A stretch of 64,000 bases of DNA from Parasedimentitalea psychrophila (GCF_030285785.1 NZ_CP127247.1:4549501-4613500), one strand, 5' to 3'; positions 41,934 through 51,841 are shown, numbered from the stretch's first letter. Translations and numbers: made by a program. The notes: generated by a model from the letters alone, not told the origin.

Positions 41934-42731
41934 ATGCAGCAAGCAGAGGATTTCCGGGCAGAGAGCCTGACCCTGGCAGCTATACTAGAGGATTTGCCCG
42001 AGGCTGAGTTCCACCGGCCGACGCTGTTTAAAAACTGGACCATTGACCATGTATTGGGCCATCTGCACCTCTTCAACATAGCCGCCGAAACATCGCTCAA
42101 AGGACCAGAGGTCTTTGCAAAATTCATAGATCCAATCGTTACCGAGATGCAAAAGGGGACGTCCATATTGGATTGTCAGTTCCCCTGGCTGGATGGGCTG
42201 TCAGGCCGGGCATTGTTTGAAGCCTGGTGCCAAGGGGCCGAAGCCTGCGCCGACGCCTTTGCCCAGGTCGACCCAAAGGACCGGGTGAAGTGGGTCGGGC
42301 CGGACATGAGCGCGCTCAGTTCCATCACTGCCCGCCAAATGGAGACCTGGGCGCATGGGCAGGCGGTGTTCGACCTGCTGGGTATGCAGCGTATAGACCA
42401 GGACCGTATCCGCAATATTGCCCATCTGGGCACCGCGACCTTTGGCTGGACCTTCCTCAACCGCAAGGAAGAGGTGCCCAGCCCTGCCCCTCATGTCGAG
42501 CTGACCGGGCCATCAGGCGCCGTGTGGCATTGGAACGCGCCGCAAAAGGACAACGTGGTGCGCGGCCTGGCGGTCGAATTTGCGCAGGTTGTAACCCAAA
42601 CCCGAAACATTGCCGATACCACGTTGCAGGTCACCGGCGACGTGGCGCGCCACTGGATGGAGCAGGCTCAGTGTTTTGCCGGCCCACCTGTATCACCCCC
42701 TGCCAAGGGGCAGCGTTTCCGGGCACAATGA
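41934..42731 (+). CDS. TIGR03084-type metal-binding protein, DinB/MDMPI fold (265 aa)
   Basis: The start at 41934 (MQQAEDFRAESLTLAAILED) fits this family and has AAAGGTG upstream; an ATG 21 bases earlier is less likely. The N-terminal DinB/maleylpyruvate-isomerase-like bundle contains HVLGHLHLFN and ARQMETWAHGQAVFDLLG with the conserved His residues expected to bind metal, then a SCP-like C-terminal domain (VELTGPSGAVWHW). Reaction unknown. It stands alone between the guanidino cluster and an IS3 relic, preceded by about 140 bases without a gene. Confidence 0.8.
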   Translation: MQQAEDFRAESLTLAAILEDLPEAEFHRPTLFKNWTIDHVLGHLHLFNIAAETSLKGPEVFAKFIDPIVTEMQKGTSILDCQFPWLDGLSGRALFEAWCQGAEACADAFAQVDPKDRVKWVGPDMSALSSITARQMETWAHGQAVFDLLGMQRIDQDRIRNIAHLGTATFGWTFLNRKEEVPSPAPHVELTGPSGAVWHWNAPQKDNVVRGLAVEFAQVVTQTRNIADTTLQVTGDVARHWMEQAQCFAGPPVSPPAKGQRFRAQ

Positions 42732-42820
42732 CCTGTTGCCTTCCAGTTCGGCCAGAACATGCAGTATTGAACCGCGCCGGGTTTGCCGGAGGCTCCAACA
42801 CCTGAGTAGGATGGAGCATC

Positions 42821-43050
42821 ATCAGCAACACAACGAACAGGTATTCCCCGGAGGTGCGCGCGCGTGCCGGGCGGATGGTTTTGGACAATCAAGGGCAGCA
42901 TGACAGCCACTGGTCTGCGATCATGTCGACCTCTGCGAAGATCGGCTGCGTGCCACAAACGCTGAACCAGTGGCTCAGAAAGGCACGGTCGCGAGTGGCA
43001 ATCGCGGTAAGAAGCCAAGAACAACGATCCCTGACAAAGCACTACCGGGT
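42821..43050 (+). pseudogene. IS3-family transposase orfA relic
   Basis: Translation from 42821 reads SNTTNRYSPEVRARAGRMVL then DNQGQHDSHWSAIMSTSAKI and GCVPQTLNQWLRKA, the N-terminal helix-turn-helix part of IS3-type OrfA. The expected ATG is changed (ATC), and the frame after about 43010 no longer matches the family, so it is a decayed fragment. The rest of the 460-base gap between the TIGR03084 gene and LysR holds no other recognisable gene. Confidence 0.75.
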
Positions 43051-43194
43051 CCCTCTCACCTAGGCACTGCATGTGCTGACCGCCTGAATCCACTGCCCGG
43101 GCCCGATCATATGGATGTGTGGAGGATGGGTCAGAGCCGATCCCCAGATGTGCAGCACGCTGGTTCTGCCGATCTGTTTGGCGCGCAGACCGGG

Positions 43195-44097
43195 TCACTT
43201 GCTGCCGCCCGCCGCATTCAGAACCAGTTCGTCAACCAGCGCCCGCCCCGCCCCAGGCAGCGCATCTATCGAGCGCACCAGCACATAGCGTTCGCGCACC
43301 GCCCAGCTGTCATTGATGCCGACCAGCGCGATCTGCATGGTTTTCATATGCCTGCGGGCCGCCGACTCTGGCAGGATTCCAATGCCGACACCGGCCTCGA
43401 TCATCCGGCACATGGCCTCAAAGCTGCGCAGTTTGACCCGCAGCGCCCGCTCATAGCCGTTCTTTTCCATCAGCCCGCGCAAAAACGCCAGCAATGTGCT
43501 GCCTTCGTGCAGACCGATATGCTCAAACGCCAGGGTGTCGGCAAACGCCACGGATTTTCGCTTGGCCAGTTCATGGCCCAGCGGCACCGCCAGCAACAGG
43601 CGGTCGGTTGAAAAGCGGATCGCCTCAAGGCCGGTCTGGTCGATATCGCCGGAGACAATGCCCAGATCGGCAGTTCCATCGCGGATTGCGCGGACAATAT
43701 CATGGGTTAATCTTTCCTGCAGGTCGATGGTAACACCCGGCCGTGACGCCAGAAAATGGGCCAGGATCTCGGGCATGAATTCGGTGACGGCGGTGGTATT
43801 GGCAAAGATCCGCACATGACCTGAGCGGTCGTTGTTCGGCCCGGTGAAATCGTCTCGCAGATAATCAACCTGGCGCAGGATGATGCGCGCATGACGCAGC
43901 AGGGTCTCGCCCGACTGGGTCAGGCTGACCCCCTTGTTGCCCCGATAAAGCAGCTGGGATTCAAGACTGTCCTCCAGAGCACGAATGCGCGCACTGGCTG
44001 CAGGCGGCGACAGGAACACCTGCGCCGCGCCTTGGGTCAAATTGCCTGCCTCTGCAATATGAACAAACAGGCGAAGATCGGTGAAATCGAAATGCAT
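43195..44097 (-). CDS. LysR-family regulator of the itaconate-type operon (300 aa)
   Basis: The start at 44097 (MHFDFTDLRLFVHIAEAGNL) gives standard LysR length. The DNA-binding part is TQGAAQVFLSPPAASARIRA, LEDSLESQLLYRGNKGVSLT; the effector-binding domain includes RSGHVRIFANTTAVTEFMPE and HEGSTLLAFLRGLMEKNGYE. It is divergent from the hydratase gene across 106 bases, the classical arrangement for a LysR regulator and its target. In Pseudomonas the itaconate operon also has a LysR regulator. Confidence 0.9.
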   Translation of the reverse strand: MHFDFTDLRLFVHIAEAGNLTQGAAQVFLSPPAASARIRALEDSLESQLLYRGNKGVSLTQSGETLLRHARIILRQVDYLRDDFTGPNNDRSGHVRIFANTTAVTEFMPEILAHFLASRPGVTIDLQERLTHDIVRAIRDGTADLGIVSGDIDQTGLEAIRFSTDRLLLAVPLGHELAKRKSVAFADTLAFEHIGLHEGSTLLAFLRGLMEKNGYERALRVKLRSFEAMCRMIEAGVGIGILPESAARRHMKTMQIALVGINDSWAVRERYVLVRSIDALPGAGRALVDELVLNAAGGSK

Positions 44098-44203
44098 TGG
44101 TATCTTTCTGCGTTCGGCTTTCCCGAACATACCCTTAAACGATAGCGAATTTCCAGAACGCAAAAAATCGACCATACTGTTTGAAAGCCCGGCAGGAGAA
44201 ATC

Positions 44204-45064
44204 ATGACAATCGACCTCAAGCATCTTAGCGATTGGATCGGGCGCTCGCAGACCGTGACCGAGCATATCGCGCCGTTTCCGTCCAATGCGCTGGCCGCCA
44301 CCCTGAACCGTGATGATCCGATCTACGGCGAGCAGACCCCGCTGCCCCCGCTGTGGCACTGGCTGCATTTTCTACCAATCCACAAACTGGAGGATGCAGG
44401 CTATGACGGACATGCCGCGCTTGGCGGCTTCTTACCGCCGGTGCCTCTGCCGCGTCGCATGTGGGCTGGCAGTCGCCTGAAATGGATGGCGCCGATGCGG
44501 ATCGGGCGCGCCTTGCGCAAACTCTCAACCGTCACTTCTGTTGACCACAAGGCGGGGCGCAGTGGCGATCTGGTATTTGTCACAGTGCGCCATCAGCTGT
44601 TTGATGGCGCTGTGCAGGGCATCGAGGAAGAACATGATATCGTCTACCGCGCCGCGCCTGAGCCGGGATCTGTCCCTCCAGAGCCAGTACAAGCCCCGGA
44701 TCACAGTGCCTTTTCCCGGCTCATCTCGCCTGACCCGACGTTGTTGTTTCGCTACTCCGCGCTGACCTTCAACCCCCATCGCATTCACTATGACCTACCG
44801 TTCTGCACCAGCACCGAAGGCTATCCCGGTCTTGTGGTGCACGGGCCGCTTCTGGCCACGCTGCTGCTTGACCTTCTGCGGCGTGAACGGCCCCAGGCGC
44901 AGATCGCAGGTTTTGAATTTCGCGCGGTATCGCCGCTGTTCGATACCGATGATTTTTCCGTCCACGGGCAACCCGGCGATGACGGCACAGTCAAACTTTG
45001 GGTCCGCCGCCATGATGGCGCGCTGGCAATGACCGGAACGGCCACTTTAGAGGACATAAAATGA
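44204..45064 (+). CDS. ich: Itaconyl-CoA / mesaconyl-CoA hydratase candidate, FAS1-like MaoC domain (286 aa)
   Basis: Start at 44204 (MTIDLKHLSDWIGRSQTVTE). The sequence pattern ...PPLWHWLHFLPIHKLEDAGY, GGFLPPVPLPRRMWAGSRLK then hot-dog segments FRYSALTFNPHRIHYDLPFC and GLVVHGPLLATLLLDLLRRE is that of bacterial FAS1-like dehydratases such as mesaconyl-C4-CoA hydratase and Ich. The NPHRIHYD sequence is the MaoC-type catalytic region. With CoA-transferase and CitE-like lyase in the same operon it matches itaconyl-CoA hydratase. It overlaps the next gene by four bases. Confidence 0.82.
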   Translation: MTIDLKHLSDWIGRSQTVTEHIAPFPSNALAATLNRDDPIYGEQTPLPPLWHWLHFLPIHKLEDAGYDGHAALGGFLPPVPLPRRMWAGSRLKWMAPMRIGRALRKLSTVTSVDHKAGRSGDLVFVTVRHQLFDGAVQGIEEEHDIVYRAAPEPGSVPPEPVQAPDHSAFSRLISPDPTLLFRYSALTFNPHRIHYDLPFCTSTEGYPGLVVHGPLLATLLLDLLRRERPQAQIAGFEFRAVSPLFDTDDFSVHGQPGDDGTVKLWVRRHDGALAMTGTATLEDIK

Positions 45065-46212
45065 CCGACCCCCATCAGGATCTGCGCGATGCCCTGCGCG
45101 CGCTCTGCGCTGAATTTCCCGCAGAATATCACCGCAAGGTGGATGAAGACAAAGCCTACCCCGAGGCCTTTGTGGATAAGCTGACCTCTGAGGGCTGGAT
45201 GGCGGCGCTGATCCCCGAAGAATTCGGCGGCTCGGGGTTGGGATTGGTCGAGGCCTCGATCATCATGGAAGAGATCAACCGCTCGGGCGGCAATGCCGGT
45301 GCCTGTCATGGCCAGATGTATAATATGAACACCCTGTTGCGGCACGGATCAGACGTCCAGAAACGGCATTACCTGCCCAAAATCGCCAGTGGCCAGCTGC
45401 GGCTGCAATCTATGGCGGTGACCGAACCGACAACCGGCACCGATACCACCAAGATCAAGACCACCGCGGTGCGAAAAGGCGACAAATATGTCATCAACGG
45501 CCAAAAGGTCTGGATCAGCCGGGTGCAGCATTCCGATCTGATGATCCTGCTGGCCCGCACTACACCGCTGGCCGAGGTAACGCGCAAGTCTGAGGGGATG
45601 TCGATTTTCATTGTCGATATCAAGGCCGCCACCGGCAATGGTATGGAGGTCAAACCGATCTCCAACATGGTCAACCATGAGACCAATGAGCTGTTCTTTG
45701 ACAATCTCGAAATCCCCGCCGAAAACCTGATCGGCGAGGAAGGATTGGGGTTCCGCTATATCCTCGACGGGCTGAACGCCGAGCGCACCCTGATTGCCGC
45801 CGAATGTATCGGCGACGGGTTCTGGTTTCTCGACAAGATCACCGCCTATGCCAAGGAACGCACGGTGTTTGGCCGTCCCATTGGCCAGAACCAGGGGGTG
45901 CAGTTCCCCATCGCCGAGGCCAAGATCGAATTGGAGGCCGCCAATCTGATGCGCTGGGAGGCCTGCCGGTTGTTCGATGCCCATGCTCCCTGTGGTGAGC
46001 AGGCCAACATGGCCAAATACCTGGCGGCCAAGGCCAGCTGGGAGGCGGCAAATGCCTGTCTGCAATTCCACGGCGGCTTTGGCTTTGCTACTGAGTATGA
46101 TGTGGAGCGCAAGTTCCGCGAGACCCGGCTGTATCAGGTGGCGCCGATTTCCACCAATATGATCCTGTCTTATGTCGCCGAACATGTGCTTGGCCTGCCG
46201 AGGTCGTTTTGA
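45061..46212 (+). CDS. Acyl-CoA dehydrogenase of the itaconate-type operon (383 aa)
   Basis: A 383-residue acyl-CoA dehydrogenase with MAVTEPTTGTDTTKIKTTAV, NGQKVWISRVQHSDLMILLA, FQFHGG-like QFHGGFGFATEYDVERKFRE and the end RLYQVAPISTNMILSYVAEH. The usual catalytic EGT position is replaced by an AP sequence (QVAPIS), as in some branched or dicarboxylyl-CoA dehydrogenases, so the base is not evident. An acyl-CoA dehydrogenase also lies in the Pseudomonas itaconate cluster; its role there is unclear. It may feed methylsuccinyl- or related CoA esters. Confidence 0.85.
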   Translation: MTDPHQDLRDALRALCAEFPAEYHRKVDEDKAYPEAFVDKLTSEGWMAALIPEEFGGSGLGLVEASIIMEEINRSGGNAGACHGQMYNMNTLLRHGSDVQKRHYLPKIASGQLRLQSMAVTEPTTGTDTTKIKTTAVRKGDKYVINGQKVWISRVQHSDLMILLARTTPLAEVTRKSEGMSIFIVDIKAATGNGMEVKPISNMVNHETNELFFDNLEIPAENLIGEEGLGFRYILDGLNAERTLIAAECIGDGFWFLDKITAYAKERTVFGRPIGQNQGVQFPIAEAKIELEAANLMRWEACRLFDAHAPCGEQANMAKYLAAKASWEAANACLQFHGGFGFATEYDVERKFRETRLYQVAPISTNMILSYVAEHVLGLPRSF

Positions 46213-47390
46213 TGAGGCCGCTGGATGGCATCACCGTGGTGTCGCTGGAACATGCGATTGCGGCGCCATTTGCCAGCCGCCAATTGGCCGATCTGGGCGC
46301 CCGGGTAATCAAGGTGGAGCGCCCCGGCGTCGGTGATTTTGCCCGCGCCTACGATAGCCGCGTCAACGGCCTGGCCTCTCATTTTGTCTGGACAAACCGC
46401 TCCAAAGAAAGCCTGTCGCTGGATCTCAAACATCCCGAGGCCGGCGCTATCCTGCGCAAACTATTGCTCAAAGCGGATGTGTTGGTGCAGAACTTGGCAC
46501 CGGGGGCAGCGGCGCGACTGGGGCTGTCGCGCGAGGCGCTAAAGGCGGACAATCCCGGCCTCATCGTGTGCAATATCTCGGGTTACGGCGAGGACGGACC
46601 AGACAAGGACCGCAAAGCCTATGATCTTCTGATCCAGGCCGAGGCCGGTTTTCTGTCAATCACTGGCGATGAGGAGACACCGTCCAAGGCGGGGATTTCG
46701 ATCGCTGACATTGCCGCCGGGATGTATGCCTATACCAATATTCTCGCGGCTCTGATCCAGCGCGGCAAGACCGGCGAAGGCGCCTCCATCGACATATCCA
46801 TGCTGGAGGCGATGGCCGAATGGATGGGGTTTCCAATGTATTATGCCTATGACGGGGCCCCGCCGCCCAAACGCAATGGCGGCAGCCATGCCACCATCTA
46901 TCCCTACGGGCCTTTTGCCGCCGGCGATGGCAAGGTGGTGATGCTGGGCCTGCAGAACGAACGCGAGTGGCAGGCCTTTTGCCAGACCGTCCTGCAAGAC
47001 AGCGCGCTGGCAAGTGATCCGCGTTTTGCCTCCAATGCGTTGCGGTCGGAAAACAAGCAAAGCCTGCGCGATATCATCCTGTCCAGCTTTGCCGGTCTGA
47101 GCGGTGACCAGCTGGTCGAGCGGCTCGATGCCGCCGGCATCGCCAATGCGCGGATGAATGATATGGCAGGGCTTTGGGCGCATCCACAGCTGCACGCCCG
47201 CCAGCGCTGGAGCGAAGTGGACACTGGGGCCGGCCCGATCCCGACATTGTTACCACCGGGACGCAGCGATGCCTTTGCGCCGCGCCTGGGCCCGGTGCCG
47301 CAACTTGGCGAACACAGCCGGGCCATCCTGGCGGAACTGGGCATCGATCAACAGGTGATTGCGACGCTGCAACACGATGGTGCCATATGA
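46212..47390 (+). CDS. ict: CoA-transferase family III, itaconate CoA-transferase candidate (392 aa)
   Basis: Start ATG at 46212 shares bases with the preceding TGA. Family III (CaiB/BaiF) signs: MRPLDGITVVSLEHAIAAPF, ADLGARVIKVERPGVGDFAR, NLAPGAAARLGLSREALKAD, the nucleophile Asp166 in SIADIAAGMYAYTNILAAL, and RVPVA-like AATIYPYGPFAAGDGKVVML-type core. Together with the hydratase and lyase it is read as the enzyme that loads itaconate (or mesaconate) with CoA from succinyl-CoA. Exact substrate not proven. Confidence 0.85.
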   Translation: MRPLDGITVVSLEHAIAAPFASRQLADLGARVIKVERPGVGDFARAYDSRVNGLASHFVWTNRSKESLSLDLKHPEAGAILRKLLLKADVLVQNLAPGAAARLGLSREALKADNPGLIVCNISGYGEDGPDKDRKAYDLLIQAEAGFLSITGDEETPSKAGISIADIAAGMYAYTNILAALIQRGKTGEGASIDISMLEAMAEWMGFPMYYAYDGAPPPKRNGGSHATIYPYGPFAAGDGKVVMLGLQNEREWQAFCQTVLQDSALASDPRFASNALRSENKQSLRDIILSSFAGLSGDQLVERLDAAGIANARMNDMAGLWAHPQLHARQRWSEVDTGAGPIPTLLPPGRSDAFAPRLGPVPQLGEHSRAILAELGIDQQVIATLQHDGAI

Positions 47391-48208
47391 GCGGCCTGAC
47401 CACCGCCCGGAGCCTGTTATTTGTGCCCGCCGACCGTCCCGAACGGTTCGACAAGGCCCTGGCCAGCGGCGCTGACGGCATCATCGTCGATCTGGAGGAC
47501 GCGGTGGCGCCTGCCGCCAAGGCGGCGGCTAGGGTGGCCTTGGCCCATTGGCTGGACCGCGCCAAATCCGGCCATATCTGCCTGCGCATCAATGATGCAA
47601 CCCATGTGGATCACCCAGCGGATATCGCCCTGGCCAGCCACCCGCGCGTCGATGCGGTGATGCTGCCCAAGGTTGACAGTACCAAGTGTTGCGCCTCGGT
47701 TGGCGCCGCCACCGGCAAGCCGGTGCTGGCGCTGATCGAGACCGCCAAAGGGGTGATCGCCGCCAATGAGATCGCCGCCGCACCTGCGGTATCACGGCTG
47801 GTGCTTGGCACCATTGATCTGGCGCTGGACCTCGGGATTGACGGCGATACCGCGCATGGGATCAGCCTGTTGGATCACGCCCGCGCCACCCTCACCATTG
47901 CCTCGCGTGCCGCAGGAATTTGCGCCCCGGTTGATGGGGTTCATAGCCGCATCGACGATTGCGAAGGCCTGCGCCAGGCCTGCGCCAGGGCGCATGGCTT
48001 TGGCTTCACCGGCATGTTGGCCATTCATCCGCGCCAAATCGCGGCGATCCACCAGGCGTTCCGGCCGACCTCCGATCAGGTTGCCTGGGCACAGCGTGTC
48101 CTCGACACTGCCGCCACCAACCGGGGAGCCTTTCGTCTGGAGGGCCAGATGATTGACACCCCGGTCATCGCACAAGCCCGCCGAACCCTTGAGCGGGCCC
48201 GCCAGTGA
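47387..48208 (+). CDS. ccl: CitE/HpcH-family lyase, citramalyl-CoA lyase candidate (273 aa)
   Basis: A citrate-lyase-beta-like TIM-barrel protein starting in the ATGA overlap at 47387: RSLLFVPADRPERFDKALAS, DGIIVDLEDAVAPAAKAAAR, VMLPKVDSTKCCASVGAATG, VLALIETAKGVIAANEIAAA. The metal-binding Glu and Asp are in these segments. The place as last gene of the operon matches (S)-citramalyl-CoA lyase, which gives acetyl-CoA and pyruvate. Malyl-CoA lyase activity is an alternative. Confidence 0.85.
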   Translation: MSGLTTARSLLFVPADRPERFDKALASGADGIIVDLEDAVAPAAKAAARVALAHWLDRAKSGHICLRINDATHVDHPADIALASHPRVDAVMLPKVDSTKCCASVGAATGKPVLALIETAKGVIAANEIAAAPAVSRLVLGTIDLALDLGIDGDTAHGISLLDHARATLTIASRAAGICAPVDGVHSRIDDCEGLRQACARAHGFGFTGMLAIHPRQIAAIHQAFRPTSDQVAWAQRVLDTAATNRGAFRLEGQMIDTPVIAQARRTLERARQ

Positions 48209-48391
48209 TGCAGCGCGGCTGTCCCTGAAAAACACCCGGGACCGGTGACTTTGCCACGCAAGAATTCTGGTCTCGGTCGTGATGTTGGGCGGCCCGTCTT
48301 CAGACATCCCCCCCCCGGACGGATCGCGGATCTCAACATTGATCAACAGACAGTCCACAGACACCTGAAACCATGGGGCGCTGCCGCGCTG

Positions 48392-48500
48392 GGGATCAGC
48401 AGCAGCGGAATTTACGACAATAATTCAACCGACAAGACCGTCGTTAACACCCTGAAAGCTGAATTGGTTTGGCGGCAGAGCCGCGAGACCCGGTTTTGCG
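48392..48500 (+). pseudogene. IS3-family transposase orfB relic
   Basis: The frame around 48392-48500 reads SSSGIYDNNSTDKTVVNTLK and AELVWRQSRETR, which aligns with the end of IS3-type OrfB (YDNA...ESFFKTLKAELVWRR...ETR) where the DDE catalytic glutamate resides; here that Glu is lost. Upstream and downstream sequence does not continue the family. A short fragment, so confidence is moderate. Confidence 0.5.
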
Positions 48501-49400
48501 TCGCAAGTCCAGGCGGGCTGGGATGTGATCCCGGTCCGGCAAGGCAAATATTTTCTTCCCGGGGGCGAGCCCGGCAAGAAAAAGAACAGCCCGACAATCG
48601 AAACTATCCTTTTTTATCAGCGGTCACTCGTCAAGAAAGACCCTATCCCCCTCTACCAAGGGCGATCACCGTAATTTTACGGGAATTTAATGATCCAGAT
48701 ACATAATAACCCAACAAGCACACAAAGTCGAAGGAGCCATCATGGACAATAGAAACCCCATGTAGCAGGAAAGCTAGACGTAACCCTCACGGTTTACGTG
48801 ACGACATCCGCCCGGACCACCAATCATCACATCCCCGTAGAGGAGAACCCCCTACGGACATTGCTGCCGGTCGCAATCTCAAAAACACACAGCCGTTTGG
48901 CCCGGCGTCACAGCCAGGTCAGCAAGGGGTCCCCGCCCCCCGAGACAGGACAGGACAGCCTCTGCCCCAGAGACACCAATAGCACTGCAGATACCTGCTC
49001 ATGCCGGTTTCTGAGGCGCCGCCAACCCAATGGACCGCCTGACACGCAAGTACAGGACCACTATCAACCCAAAAGGGTAAAACTATAATGAAGACGACAA
49101 TAATAATTTCATTGAGCCCTGCAGTAACAGGGTTGATGGCGCATCGGGTCAGCGCCCAAGCCTGTAAAATGCCCCCCGCGCAACGCCGGTGTTGAGCGCA
49201 CTGACGCCAGGGCCAACAGGTTGACGCCCAGCTTGCCTGCGGGTGCCGGGGCAGCCTTGGCCCCGCAGGAAAAGGCACCCCCGGCGTCAGGCACCCTCAC
49301 AATCAGCCCCCCAGACCAACACAACCGCAGATCGCCGGTCTCAGTGAGATCCTGACCCAGCCAACTGCCACACCGAACCACGTTCCTACAGGAGACCCCG
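48501..49400. other. Long gap upstream of the first chemoreceptor
   Basis: Nine hundred bases with no intact gene. It holds decayed mobile DNA on the left, then 49088-49355, where a signal-peptide-like frame (MKTTIIISLSPAVTGLMAHR, SAQAC) runs into a stop at 49193 while another frame (RTDARANRLTPSLPAGAGAA onward) continues open to 49355. This could be a frameshifted small secreted protein or chance. The chemoreceptor has a normal AGGAGA site at 49389. Confidence 0.45.
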
Positions 49401-51752
49401 ATGACATCCTTTAATTCAATCAAACTTGCGCATAAGCTGCCAATGTTTTTTGTGGGATTTGGTGTGCTTATGGCCACCATCCTCGTTTCGCTCAGTAACA
49501 TGAGCTTCAAGAGCAATACGGTTGCCAGCACCGAAGAACATTTTCAGGCAATTGTCGCTGATCGTGAATTGGCCCTGACCACCTTTATGGACGGTGTTGA
49601 TGCCGACATCTTGACGATGGCAGCGGCGCCCTCGACGGCACAGGCGCTGCAAGAGTTCAACAAGAGCTGGACCGAAATTAATGGCGATCCGGGTGAAACC
49701 CTGCGCCAGGCATATGTGAACGACAACCCAAATCCGCTGGGCCAGAAACACCTGTTGACCCGGGCGCCCGGGGACTCCTCGTATAATAATCACCATGAAG
49801 GGTTTCACCCAGGTCTGCGGGTCCTGATGGAAACCAAGGGCTATTATGATGTCTTTCTGATCAACATGGCAGGCGACATTATTTATTCCGTGTTCAAAGA
49901 GGCCGACTATGGCACCAACCTGCTCACTGGTCCCTACCAGAATTCTGGCCTCGGAGAGGTATTCCGCACCGCCACCAGCGGCGCTCCGGGCGAGATCCAC
50001 TTTTCAGATCTTGAAGGATATGCGCCCAGCAATGGCGATGCGGCCGCATTTATCTCCACCCTTATCCAAAACGAACGCGGAGATGCTATCGGCGTGCTTT
50101 CGTTTCAGCTGCCTGTCGAGTTGCTGACCAATATCACCAATAATTCTGCCGGCCAGGGCGACAGTGTTGAGGTCTATCTGGTCGGAAAGGATATGCGGGC
50201 CCGCACTACCTCGCGCTTTGATGGCGGGTTTCAGGTTCTCCAAGAGATGCTGGCCAGTGAGCAAATCTCTTCTGCCCTGGACGGCGGCAAGGGATTTTTT
50301 CATGATGCCATCGGCCTGAACGGACAGCAGGTTATCGCCTTTTCCGACGCCGTCGACTTCCATGAGGGTCACTGGGCCCTGGTGGCCGAGCAAGACTGGG
50401 CTGAGGTGATGGCGCCGGTCATTGCAGAGCGCAACAAGCTACTGATTGCCTCAATAATCTGCGCGGTGGTGATGTCTTTCCTGGGATGGCTGTTTGCGCG
50501 CAGCATTACCCAACCAATCGCAACAATCTGTCAGAGCATGGATAACGTGGCTTCAGGGGATCTTGACCACGACATCCCATCAGCAGACCGTGGCGACGAA
50601 CTGGGCCAACTCGGTAAGGCTTTGCACAGCCTGCGGGATGACTTGAAACTGGCACGCAGCGCCGAGGAAGAACGCACCGAGCAGCAACGCGAGCAGTCTG
50701 TGGTGGTCGAACAATTGAGCCTCGGCCTTGTCAACCTCTCCACCGGTGACTTCTCAAGCCCATTGAACACCGCGTTCCCGGCCGACTACGAACAATTGCG
50801 CAGCGACTTCAACCGCACCCTGGCAACCCTCAGCTCGACCATTGTCGAGGTAATCAGCTCGGCCGACAGTATCCGCGATGGGGCCACAGAGATCAGCCAG
50901 GCCTCGGATGATCTGTCGCAACGCACCGAAAGCCAAGCCGCAACACTGGAGCAGACGGCAGCGGCGCTGGAACAGATGACCACCAGTGTCAAATCGGCTG
51001 CCGAGGGCACACGCAGCGTTGAAATCATCGTCAACGAAGCCAAAGTAGAGGCCGAAGAAAGCGGCGCCGTAGTGCAGAACGCAGTGGAAGCCATGACCGG
51101 GATCGAAAGTTCGGCCCGCCATATTGGCCAGATCATCAGCGTGATTGACGATATTGCATTCCAAACCAATCTGTTGGCGCTGAACGCCGGGGTCGAGGCG
51201 GCCCGCGCGGGCAAAGCAGGACGTGGCTTTGCGGTGGTGGCCTCCGAAGTGCGCGCCCTGGCGCAGCGCTCCTCGGATGCGGCGATGGAGATCAAGACGT
51301 TGATTGGTGACAGCTCTAAACAGGTCGATCAGGGTGTTAAACTTGTTGGCAAAGCAGGCGATGCGCTAACCAGCATTACCGACCGCGTCACCAATATCGC
51401 GCAACTGGTGTCGGAAATTGCGGTTGGAACAGCTGAACAATCCACCGGGTTGGGGGAAATCAACCTCGGCGTGACCCAGTTGGATCAGGTCACCCAGCAG
51501 AACGCTGCGATGGTAGAGCAAGCCACGGCGGCCAGTCACCTGCTGAACACCGATGCCAATAAACTGTCGCAACTGGTGTCGCATTTCAATATCGACGGTC
51601 GCAAGCCCGCCGTCAGCAGCACCGCCAACCTGGTCGATTTCACCACTCCAACGGCCCATGGGACGGACTGGGACATCGCCCCCGAGTCGCGGCCTCGCGC
51701 GGCCGCAGCTACCGCTCATCCCAGCAAAGCAGATACCTGGCAGGACTTTTAA
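49401..51752 (+). CDS. Methyl-accepting chemotaxis protein with periplasmic sensor domain (783 aa)
   Basis: Transmembrane segment at about residues 14-33, a 310-residue periplasmic sensor (Cache-like: [20 protein letters not shown] and [19 protein letters not shown]), a second membrane segment near residues 349-369, HAMP ([20 protein letters not shown]) and a second HAMP-like region, then the signalling domain with the highly conserved hairpin [20 protein letters not shown] and [24 protein letters not shown]. The C-terminus ends in TWQDF, like the CheR-binding pentapeptide xWxxF. Ligand unknown. Confidence 0.92.
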   Translation: MTSFNSIKLAHKLPMFFVGFGVLMATILVSLSNMSFKSNTVASTEEHFQAIVADRELALTTFMDGVDADILTMAAAPSTAQALQEFNKSWTEINGDPGETLRQAYVNDNPNPLGQKHLLTRAPGDSSYNNHHEGFHPGLRVLMETKGYYDVFLINMAGDIIYSVFKEADYGTNLLTGPYQNSGLGEVFRTATSGAPGEIHFSDLEGYAPSNGDAAAFISTLIQNERGDAIGVLSFQLPVELLTNITNNSAGQGDSVEVYLVGKDMRARTTSRFDGGFQVLQEMLASEQISSALDGGKGFFHDAIGLNGQQVIAFSDAVDFHEGHWALVAEQDWAEVMAPVIAERNKLLIASIICAVVMSFLGWLFARSITQPIATICQSMDNVASGDLDHDIPSADRGDELGQLGKALHSLRDDLKLARSAEEERTEQQREQSVVVEQLSLGLVNLSTGDFSSPLNTAFPADYEQLRSDFNRTLATLSSTIVEVISSADSIRDGATEISQASDDLSQRTESQAATLEQTAAALEQMTTSVKSAAEGTRSVEIIVNEAKVEAEESGAVVQNAVEAMTGIESSARHIGQIISVIDDIAFQTNLLALNAGVEAARAGKAGRGFAVVASEVRALAQRSSDAAMEIKTLIGDSSKQVDQGVKLVGKAGDALTSITDRVTNIAQLVSEIAVGTAEQSTGLGEINLGVTQLDQVTQQNAAMVEQATAASHLLNTDANKLSQLVSHFNIDGRKPAVSSTANLVDFTTPTAHGTDWDIAPESRPRAAAATAHPSKADTWQDF

Positions 51753-51784
51753 TTCAGGATTTCTAACCCAGGGTCTTTAATCTC

Positions 51785-51841
51785 GGCCAGAGCCGGTTGC
51801 ACCGCTCAGGGGTCTTCCCCAAACAGCAACCGGCTCTGGCC
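51785..51841. terminator. Long stem-loop after the first chemoreceptor gene
   Basis: Perfect 16-bp inverted repeat, arms GGCCAGAGCCGGTTGC (51785-51800) and GCAACCGGCTCTGGCC (51826-51841), with a 25-base loop that contains a smaller AGGGG/CCCC pairing. It stands about 30 bases after the stop codon. There is no strong T run, so it may be a factor-assisted terminator, a transcript-stabilising structure or a regulatory element. Confidence 0.6.

Noticed and set aside
45349-46185. A 278-codon antisense frame in the second acyl-CoA dehydrogenase gene
   Set aside because: Shadow of a conserved enzyme; no independent evidence.
42821-48500. One single IS3 element split by the itaconate operon
   Set aside because: The OrfA and OrfB fragments resemble different IS3 subgroups by eye, so I only report them as flanking relics.
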